DNA from: Bifidobacterium commune
GTDB taxonomy: Bacteria > Actinomycetota > Actinomycetes > Actinomycetales > Bifidobacteriaceae
Assembly (NCBI RefSeq): GCF_900094885.1
Contig: NZ_FMBL01000002.1
Location: forward strand, 240,638 to 304,637
Direction: 5' to 3'
Length of the DNA stretch: 64,000 bases
A program made the position numbers and the translations under genes. How positions within the stretch are numbered: the first letter of the stretch is position 1; the number at the start of each line of letters is the position of its first letter. Shown one piece after another: positions 57,806 through 64,000 of the stretch. The notes below the pieces were generated by a model that searched no databases, had not been told where the DNA came from, and saw only the letters and a program-made list of their open reading frames with translations.

Positions 57806-57843
57806 AAGATGGAGCTGCCAATGCGCAGCCCCATCTTTTTCTA
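57806..57843. terminator. Bidirectional terminator
   Basis: AAAGATGGAGCTGC pairs with GCAGCCCCATCTTT and is followed by TTTCTA. It ends module 2 on the plus strand and may also stop the convergent minus-strand gene. Confidence 0.92.
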
Positions 57844-57855
57844 TATTCGCAGCGA

Positions 57856-60462
57856 CTAAATGCTGCGGGTACGAGAGCGATGCGCCAGCACTGAGATGGC
57901 AACACCCAGGAGACGTGACTCTTCGGCGGTCGTGCCAGTGACCAGCAAATCGGTATGCCGCAAGTCCGCAACGGTTCTCGCACCAAGCAAGGCCATCAGC
58001 GACCGGACCTGTTCCTTCCACCCGTTGATTTCCGCCGTAAGCCCGTCTTCTCCGGTAGCATTGAGTACGTGCAGGAAATGACCAGATACGCCAACGGCCT
58101 CGGCTCCGAGAGTGAGCGCCTTGACAACATCAAGAGGGTTACGCACACCGCCGGACGCCAGAACTTGGGTATGCGCTGCAGCACCGCCGGTCGATTCGGT
58201 ATTAGCAGCCGATTGAGAGTCAACGGTTGATTCGCTGTCATTGGGCAGCAATTCAAGCAGGCACAACGCCGTGGACTGACCCCAACCGGCAAGATAGCCG
58301 TACTCGTGCTCTTGGCGCCTAGCGTTCTCGATACGCGCGAAATCCGTACCGCCACGACCGCTGACATCAACGCAGCGCACACCCATTTGGGCGAGCTGCC
58401 GCACGGTCTGCGCGCTCATGCCGAAACCGACTTCCTTGACAACCACCGGCACCGGAGATGCCTCAACAATTTGCTTGATATGCTGCGGCCACGACTCGAA
58501 GTCGCGCGAGCCTTCCGGCATCACCAGCTCTTGGGCTGCGTTGAGATGGATCTGTAACGCGTTCGCATGAAGCATTTCCACCGCGTGGAGCGCCTGGGAC
58601 ACGTCAACCGTGGCACCAACGTTGGCAAAGACGAAACCTGCGGCGTTGTGCTCACGAATCGTGGTGAACGTGGGCTCGAGACGCGGGTCGCGGATGGCGG
58701 CGTGCTGCGAGCCCGAGGCCATCGCCAAACCCGTCGCGGAGGCGACACGGGCGAGTGAGGTGTTGATCTGCTCGGCTTTGGCCGACCCTCCGGTCATCGC
58801 GTTGATATAGAAGGGCACGTCCCACTCCACCCCGCACACTTGCGTGCTCATGTCCACATCTTCAACGGCAATGCTGCCGAGGCTGTGATGAACGAATGCT
58901 AGATCGTCGAACGCGTTGCGCCGCATATCGCCGTATTCATCGAGCGCCAGACGTATGTGGTCGTCCTTGCGGTTCGAGCCGGGTGAAACCGTTTGAGACC
59001 GTGAAGTTTCGTTGTTTACCTGAGCGGCGGAGAACCGACCCGATGTTGCATAATTGCATGCAGCGGTGTCACGGACGCCATCGCATGAGTCGGCGAAACC
59101 GTTATCGGCACCGGCACGGCTTTGCGCATTGTCCGTCACCGCCGTTGCGGGAAAGCGACCAGCGCCATCGTCGACGGCACTGCCAGCCCAATCGGCAAGC
59201 TCGAGCTGCGGCTCTTGTACGGAAAGATCCAAAGGAACGATGTCCTTCTGCTGCCAGCCTTGGCGGATGGCGGCCGCATCGGCGCCAGGTCCGGCGATCG
59301 CAATACCGCAGTCACCACCGCCGGCACCGGAGCTTTTCGCCGCGGCTCCGTGACGTTCGGCAACATCGATCAAATTGCGCAATGACGGGGTCTCGATGGT
59401 GACACCGGTGAACAACGAAAGTTCCTGCAACAGTTTGCGGGCCTGCCGCACGCAGGCGATGACGGCCTGCTCATCGTCCGCGGCCAGCGCCTGCGCCAAC
59501 GCATCGACGCAGGCATCGCTGCCGGTAAGGAAGTCCTGATACATCCGCTCATGCTCGGCGGCGCTTTGCTGCTGCACGTGGCCAACGAGCGACGACGTGG
59601 AAGCTGGACTGCCAGTCCAGCCAACCATCAGACGCAAGGTGCTGCTCGGCTCAAACACGCGAAGACGGGCGATGCTCAGGCCGGGCCAAGGCATGTCAAT
59701 CAGCGCACTCAGCGCGGTGTCTTGCAAACGGTTGGTGACCCACTGGCGATCGACTGCGGTAAAACGAATGCACCCGCCCAACAGACTGGCTGCAAGGTCG
59801 CCTCCCGAACCTACTTTCTGTGCACGACTTGCGGCCACGAACGCAAGCTTGTATTGCTGAATCGGCGTGAGTTCAAGCTCATAGAACGACGTGAGCGCCT
59901 TGACCATCGCCACCGTCACGGCAGCCGAGGAACCGAGGCCGTATTTGCTCCCCGATGCATCGTCGAGCTCGCTTTCGATATTTACGTCATAGACTTTAAG
60001 GGCTCTGCTCTGCTGCTGTGCCAGTTCCTCGACCGCATGAATCACGGCAAGAACGAAAGCCGCACCCGGCTGCTCGAGATCCGGTACCGCACGACCGGCA
60101 CGTCGACGCCACGTCACGGAAGCTTCGGGATGACCCGCAGAATGAATGCGCCCGACCGGATCGACACCGAATGGCTGCGCTTGATCGGCGGACGTGTCGT
60201 GCTCGGTGATGCGCACGGTGAGCATACGGTCCACGGCCACCAGAATCGCCGGATGACCATGTTCAACGACGGCATACTCACCGGCAATGTAGAGCTTGCC
60301 AGGTGCCGAAGCAGCACTGCTTTTCGGTTCCTGGATTCCCCCACCGCTCATCGTCCTGTCGATCCTTTCCGCAAAGTCCTTGACTGCATTCGCTTCCCGC
60401 AACATATCTGTTTGAAACCTTACCGCAAAATCGCCAGAAGCCACATGACGCAGTATTGTCAT
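57856..60462 (-). CDS. Fused phosphomevalonate kinase and type 2 isopentenyl-diphosphate isomerase
   Basis: One 868-codon frame joins two mevalonate-pathway enzymes. Residues about 50-420 are a GHMP kinase of phosphomevalonate kinase type: APGKLYIAGEYAVVEHGHPA, the ATP loop YGLGSSAAVTVAMVKAL and SSGAGGGDCGIAIA. Residues about 421-496 are a polar linker. Residues about 497-868 are an FMN-dependent IPP isomerase: RKDDHIRLAL, INAMTGGSAKAEQIN, ASGSQHAAIRDPRLEPTF, VVKEVGFGMSAQ, DVSGRGGTDFARIENARRQE and LASGGVRNPLDVVKALTLGA. ATG 60462 has GGTGGAAAGAAG just before it; Met codons at 60405 and 60351 are alternatives. No other pathway gene is next to it. Confidence 0.9.
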   Translation of the reverse strand: MTILRHVASGDFAVRFQTDMLREANAVKDFAERIDRTMSGGGIQEPKSSAASAPGKLYIAGEYAVVEHGHPAILVAVDRMLTVRITEHDTSADQAQPFGVDPVGRIHSAGHPEASVTWRRRAGRAVPDLEQPGAAFVLAVIHAVEELAQQQSRALKVYDVNIESELDDASGSKYGLGSSAAVTVAMVKALTSFYELELTPIQQYKLAFVAASRAQKVGSGGDLAASLLGGCIRFTAVDRQWVTNRLQDTALSALIDMPWPGLSIARLRVFEPSSTLRLMVGWTGSPASTSSLVGHVQQQSAAEHERMYQDFLTGSDACVDALAQALAADDEQAVIACVRQARKLLQELSLFTGVTIETPSLRNLIDVAERHGAAAKSSGAGGGDCGIAIAGPGADAAAIRQGWQQKDIVPLDLSVQEPQLELADWAGSAVDDGAGRFPATAVTDNAQSRAGADNGFADSCDGVRDTAACNYATSGRFSAAQVNNETSRSQTVSPGSNRKDDHIRLALDEYGDMRRNAFDDLAFVHHSLGSIAVEDVDMSTQVCGVEWDVPFYINAMTGGSAKAEQINTSLARVASATGLAMASGSQHAAIRDPRLEPTFTTIREHNAAGFVFANVGATVDVSQALHAVEMLHANALQIHLNAAQELVMPEGSRDFESWPQHIKQIVEASPVPVVVKEVGFGMSAQTVRQLAQMGVRCVDVSGRGGTDFARIENARRQEHEYGYLAGWGQSTALCLLELLPNDSESTVDSQSAANTESTGGAAAHTQVLASGGVRNPLDVVKALTLGAEAVGVSGHFLHVLNATGEDGLTAEINGWKEQVRSLMALLGARTVADLRHTDLLVTGTTAEESRLLGVAISVLAHRSRTRSI

Positions 60463-60747
60463 CTTCTTTCCACCAATGTACGCACAATCGCCGGGGAGCG
60501 AAACGTTTAACGCATACTCTGCACCAAATACCCCCGATTACTTGGTGCAGCGGTACGCGAGGCCGTGAGGCACTGGCCGAAGTGCGGAAGCCTGTCAGGT
60601 CACGAGCAACCGAGTAACCTTGAAACGGAACGATTGCCGGCAATCAAAAGCACCGGGCGCCACAACAATGAGCAACACGGCGAACGTGAGCCGCCAGCAC
60701 GGTAGAATCGGAAGCACTGTAGATTCGCTTCACCAAAGGAGTTACCC

Positions 60748-61095
60748 ATGCCAGTCATCCACACCCACGTTTCCGTTTCCACCACCCCCGCCCAGCGCGA
60801 GGCTCTCAAAGCCGCGTACGGCAGGGCCATCACCGCGCTTCCCGGCAAGACCGAAGCCTGGCTGATGTGCCCGTTCGAAGACAACATGCCCATCTACTTC
60901 GCCGGCGACGACAGCAAGCCGTGCGCCTACATCGAGGTCAACGCAAAGGGAGACAACGTTGGTCGGACTTACTGGGAAGAGATGTCGAGGCAGATCATGT
61001 CCGCGCTGAGCAATGAGCTCGGCATACCCGAGGACCGCACCTACATCCGTTACACGGCCACGGCCGACTGGGGCTGGAACGGCGGCAACCTCTGA
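60748..61095 (+). CDS. MIF-like tautomerase (4-oxalocrotonate tautomerase superfamily)
   Basis: The 115-residue protein begins MPVIHTHVSVSTTPAQREAL, so Pro-2 would become the catalytic N-terminal proline after Met removal. It has CAYIEVNAKGDNVGRTY and ends with LGIPEDRTYIRYTATADWGW and NGG, very like the end of eukaryotic MIF (RVYINYYDMNAANVGWN). Function is probably keto-enol tautomerisation of phenylpyruvate-like compounds; some bacterial MIF homologues affect host signalling, but nothing here shows export. GGAGTTAC precedes ATG 60748. It stands alone with a strong terminator. Confidence 0.9.
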   Translation: MPVIHTHVSVSTTPAQREALKAAYGRAITALPGKTEAWLMCPFEDNMPIYFAGDDSKPCAYIEVNAKGDNVGRTYWEEMSRQIMSALSNELGIPEDRTYIRYTATADWGWNGGNL

Positions 61096-61115
61096 GAGCC
61101 CCGCGCTTCCACCAC

Positions 61116-61168
61116 AAAAACCCGCCCTTCGGCAACCATCCAAGGTTGCGTCGAGGGGCGGGTTTTCG
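61116..61168. terminator. Terminator between MIF-like gene and fhs
   Basis: AAAACCCGCCC and GGGGCGGGTTTT form the outer stem of a long hairpin with inner CAACC/GGTTG pairs. T/A-rich flanks on both sides suit both converging genes. Confidence 0.9.
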
Positions 61169-61350
61169 TTTATCTGCGACTGGCTGATTTGCAGGATTTT
61201 CGGCACCGATTAACCGCACAAGCTCCTCAGGTTTCCGGCCTGATGTTTCCGTGCCAACCTTATCGGGAGTGTTTACCGATTCCGGCTTTCATGCGGGATT
61301 ATTCGCGCACCCACGCAAACTGCGCTTGACAATGCCGCGCCGCCTGCAGC

Positions 61351-62898
61351 TCAAACAATTTTCGGCATCGGGGTGGTCAGCGAGGTGGTGAGGTTGACGT
61401 GCACCACACCGGCACCCAGATGTGGATCGACCTTTTTGAGGGTTACCGTGCGCTCGCCGGCTGCAGCTGAATCGTCATCGGTCATCGTGGCCGGCGACTT
61501 GACCGCAACCACCGCGAGGTCATCAATGCTTGTGCCGACGCCCTTGCACAGCTCCGCCGCCGAAGCGAGCGAATCCGCGAAGCCGTCTTTGAGCAGCACG
61601 CGGTCGGCAGGAACGCCGTACACGTTGGCGGCAATCCACTGCACATCCTCGACCAGCCCAATGCCCTTATGGCTGCCGCGCTTATCGGCGTGCTGGGCGG
61701 AAGCGCCGCCCGAAACGCCCGCAATATCCGAGTTCAGCGCATCCACGAACCCATCAAGCTGCGGAGCAAGAGCCTGCCCTCCATCGCGGAAGAGGTTGCC
61801 AATAATCGGGTTGCGCAAATCGAGCGATGCTGCCGTGTCTCGCAAAGTATCAATCCGATCGTCCTCCCCATCCCACAAGTTGACCAGCGGGAAGGTCGGA
61901 ATGCCAAGATTCTCAAGGCGATGAACGTGGAAGGGATAGCGCCAAGCGAGCTTCGGGTCGTCACGCCAGGTCGAGGCGCGGGTAACGACCACCGCGGCGG
62001 ACGGCCACTGCGCACCGAACTCGCGGCAGGCGATATCAAGCCACTTCTGTGCTCCGGCGTCGGCCCCGTATCCGGCCTCGACCACCACCACATCGTGAAG
62101 CGCGCACGCCATCTCAACCGACACAAGGCTCGGGATGCCAAGCGACACATTGGCGAACGGACCGCAATGCACATAAACCGGCGAGCCGTTAACTGTTTCG
62201 GTCAGGGCCGGTTTCACCGCATCGCCCAGAATGCCCGTAATTCGCCACAAATCAACGAACGAACCGAAGGTAACGGGCTTGCCGTCCTTGGTTCCCGCGA
62301 CCATCTTGGAAACGCGCTCGGCAACCTCATCCATGGAACGCGAAAGCACCACAATCTGCATGAGCTCGCAGGTCGGCGTGAGCACCACCTGCTCGGCAAC
62401 GTCCCCCTTGCCACGGTCCACGGCAATCTGACGCAGCGAACGCGAGGGAACTTCGGAAACGCGCGGCACGAGAATCGTGTCGATGAGGCCATCGTCAACC
62501 GCTTTTTCCGCGAACGAGACCAGCAGGTTCTGCGCATTCTCAATGGCGGCCATCTCGCCGCACAGGCCCCAGTCAATCAGTTCAGGATGCGAAAGCGAGG
62601 ATTTGCCGCCGCCCGATGCCCCGCCTTTGGAACCGGCCGCAGTGATGCCCATACTCGGCTGACGCAGAACGGCAGTTGCGTCGACGCCACGGGCACGCAG
62701 CGCATCGATCAGTGCAATGGTGGTGGTGGTTTTGCCCTCACCGCGCGAGGCTTTCAACGGCGTATCGGCGGTGACCAGCACGACCTTCCCGTGCTTGCGC
62801 GGCTCATCGGTGTACTTCTTCAAGTAATCGAGATACCCGAACGCATCAATTTTCTTGACCAGTCCATATTGAGTGCTGAATTGATCGATCAGAGTCAT
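61351..62898 (-). CDS. fhs: Formate-tetrahydrofolate ligase
   Basis: ATP-dependent activation of formate to 10-formyl-THF, feeding one-carbon pools. The 515 residues contain the P-loop LKASRGEGKTTTTIALIDAL (family usually has TPAGEGKTT), LRQPSMGITAAGSKGGASGG, HPELIDWGLCGEMAAIENAQ, WRITGILGDAVKPALTETVN and CGPFANVSLGIPS. It is about 40 residues shorter than the common 555. AGGTGCAAC precedes ATG 62898. It is monocistronic. In bifidobacteria formate is a product of fermentation (pyruvate-formate lyase), so formate is available. Confidence 0.95.
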   Translation of the reverse strand: MTLIDQFSTQYGLVKKIDAFGYLDYLKKYTDEPRKHGKVVLVTADTPLKASRGEGKTTTTIALIDALRARGVDATAVLRQPSMGITAAGSKGGASGGGKSSLSHPELIDWGLCGEMAAIENAQNLLVSFAEKAVDDGLIDTILVPRVSEVPSRSLRQIAVDRGKGDVAEQVVLTPTCELMQIVVLSRSMDEVAERVSKMVAGTKDGKPVTFGSFVDLWRITGILGDAVKPALTETVNGSPVYVHCGPFANVSLGIPSLVSVEMACALHDVVVVEAGYGADAGAQKWLDIACREFGAQWPSAAVVVTRASTWRDDPKLAWRYPFHVHRLENLGIPTFPLVNLWDGEDDRIDTLRDTAASLDLRNPIIGNLFRDGGQALAPQLDGFVDALNSDIAGVSGGASAQHADKRGSHKGIGLVEDVQWIAANVYGVPADRVLLKDGFADSLASAAELCKGVGTSIDDLAVVAVKSPATMTDDDSAAAGERTVTLKKVDPHLGAGVVHVNLTTSLTTPMPKIV

Positions 62899-63235
62899 GT
62901 TGCACCTGCTTTCTGCGCATAGCCATCGCTGTATGTCGGCTCAGGACGACCTTAACACATTCGCGCGCACAATACCTCGCAAAAGCATACAACTATGATG
63001 ACACGCTAACCCCGTCCCTTATCATCCACAATCTATCAGTAACGGCACGTATCGCCATGTCGATGACTGATACCAAACCTCAACACAAAATGTTCATTTA
63101 ACGATTTTTTTATCATAATGTATGATAATTTCATCTATAGTAAACACAGTTCAGGGGGAAGTTCTGTAAAGGCAACTCACGTCGAGAAGACGCAGAAACC
63201 CTGCAGAAGAAGCCAGAAGAAAGAGTTGGGTAATT
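62899..63235. other. Divergent intergenic region (fhs and BspA-like gene)
   Basis: No gene is seen. An inverted repeat TTATCATA-ATG-TATGATAA (63110-63128) lies just upstream of a possible -10 element TATAGT (63136-63141) for the plus-strand gene. GGGGGAA at 63154-63160 looks like a ribosome site but has no start codon at the right place. Confidence 0.5.
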
Positions 63236-64000
63236 GTGAACATCTTCAACAACATCATTGCTGCGGCATTGTGCATAACCATGGCAGCTGCGCCATCCGC
63301 GAAGCAGTCTGAGGCGCCGAGCAGCGCATCTCAGCCACAACAAACCTCAAGCGCTCCCAGATCAAGCGTGGGACAAGGCACGAAACCACGCCCCGGACCG
63401 ACGGAGCGCACAATCACCGATCCCGTCAAGCCCAAGAGCGGCATCAACTCACCAGTACCAAACGATGCATTAGCCGCGCCCACCACTCTCGGATTGTCAA
63501 CGGCACCCGCAGCTCCGCTCGGTTCTGCCGCAACACTGAATCCACCACTCCCTCCGTTGGCTGGGGCTATGGGTGTACAGGACAGCTCCTGCACACCCAT
63601 AGCCCCCAGAACTTTGGGAGAACCCGCTAACGACAGTACCGTCAATCGCGTGCCCGGCAGGGACCCAAGCCCCATACAATGGGAACTCGGTAGCGACTGC
63701 ACCCTCACCATCCACCACGGCACCAGTCCCAACAAAGTTGGTGTTTGGCCTTGGCAGCAAAATGCAGTTATCGGCAACAACTATGTTGCCAAGGTTCGCA
63801 TCGACGGCAACGTCACCCTCTACAGCGATGGAGACGGCTATTCACCATTTCGCTTACGGACACTTCGCGAGGTGCGCGTGGACGGCACCCTCCACCTCGC
63901 AGGGAATATGGCCGAGAGCCTATTTGTGTTTGATTCTAGTCTTAGCGACTTCACAGGTGCTGGCCTCAGCGGTTTCGAAACCAGCCAAGCAAAGAACATG
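63236..64000 (+). CDS. BspA-like surface protein (3' partial)
   Basis: The frame starts at GTG 63236, the only usable start I can find after the in-frame stop at 63167, and is open to the end of the window (255 codons). A hydrophobic N-terminus (NIFNNIIAAALCITMAAAPS) suggests secretion, but positive charges expected before it lie upstream of the GTG. A Pro/Ser/Ala-rich linker of about 120 residues follows. The segment VRIDGNVTLYSDGDG, VRVDGTLHLAGNMAESLFVF and SDFTGAGLSGFETSQAKNM resembles BspA/DUF285 repeats, whose core is FDTSKVTNM. Adhesion is inferred. The missing n-region and weak ribosome site leave the start doubtful; the gene could be broken at its 5' end. Confidence 0.6.
   Translation, partial: MNIFNNIIAAALCITMAAAPSAKQSEAPSSASQPQQTSSAPRSSVGQGTKPRPGPTERTITDPVKPKSGINSPVPNDALAAPTTLGLSTAPAAPLGSAATLNPPLPPLAGAMGVQDSSCTPIAPRTLGEPANDSTVNRVPGRDPSPIQWELGSDCTLTIHHGTSPNKVGVWPWQQNAVIGNNYVAKVRIDGNVTLYSDGDGYSPFRLRTLREVRVDGTLHLAGNMAESLFVFDSSLSDFTGAGLSGFETSQAKNM

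Overview
The window reads as a piece of a Bifidobacterium (or very close Actinobacteria) chromosome. Supporting signs are moderately high G+C, dense co-directional gene blocks, an actinobacterial GlnR-type regulator, a DUF2469 gene, an archaeal-like ValS, a Rho with a long Arg/Asp-rich insertion, a clpB preceded by a perfect HspR (HAIR) operator, and sortase-type surface proteins with InlB-type repeats. No phage, insertion sequence, CRISPR array or rRNA operon is seen. One tRNA gene, tRNA-Lys(CUU), is present.

Layout. 1-9.2 kb (mostly +): end of ppa, a Mn efflux pump, a membrane protein of unknown function (-), glnR, nth, an orphan peptide-type solute-binding protein and valS. 9.4-22.4 kb (-): chorismate mutase, rho, an FAD oxidoreductase, DUF2469 with a GNAT protein, gatCAB, a SpoU methyltransferase, a degenerate phosphoribosyltransferase and rmuC. 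22.7-25.3 kb (-): a surface protein with five 76-78-residue repeats. 25.5-26.6 kb (+): a membrane protein that looks like a P1B-ATPase stripped of its catalytic domains. 26.7-31.4 kb (-): clpB, an FAH-family hydrolase and a YggS protein. 31.7-38.7 kb (-): trpE-G'-D-C-F-B-A behind a T-box leader, with trpG carrying a large internal deletion. 38.7-41.2 kb (-): a GluQ-type synthetase and a DUF3152 protease. 41.3-46 kb: tRNA-Lys, an LRR/InlB-repeat surface protein and an MFS exporter. 46.2-47.9 kb (-): rpsF-ssb-rpsR-rplI. 48.4 kb (+): prs. 49.6-57.8 kb (+): a nucleoside/ribose catabolic locus. 57.9-60.5 kb (-): a phosphomevalonate kinase/type 2 IPP isomerase fusion. 60.7-64 kb: a MIF-like tautomerase, fhs (-) and the start of a BspA-like surface protein.

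How genes work together. The most coherent unit is 49.6-57.8 kb: a ribokinase, a LacI-family repressor and two paralogous [nucleoside hydrolase + MFS transporter] modules. Each transcription unit is preceded by the same 18-base operator (TGATAAAGCG-type), and the one before the ribokinase sits exactly on the -10 element. The inferred route is nucleoside uptake, hydrolysis to base and ribose, then ribose phosphorylation. The nearby prs gene fits ribose-5-phosphate use. The trp operon is a complete synthesis pathway except for its amidotransferase subunit, and it appears to be controlled by a tRNA-sensing T-box whose acceptor-binding base fits tRNA-Trp. All functional calls come from reading the sequence. 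No database search was made.
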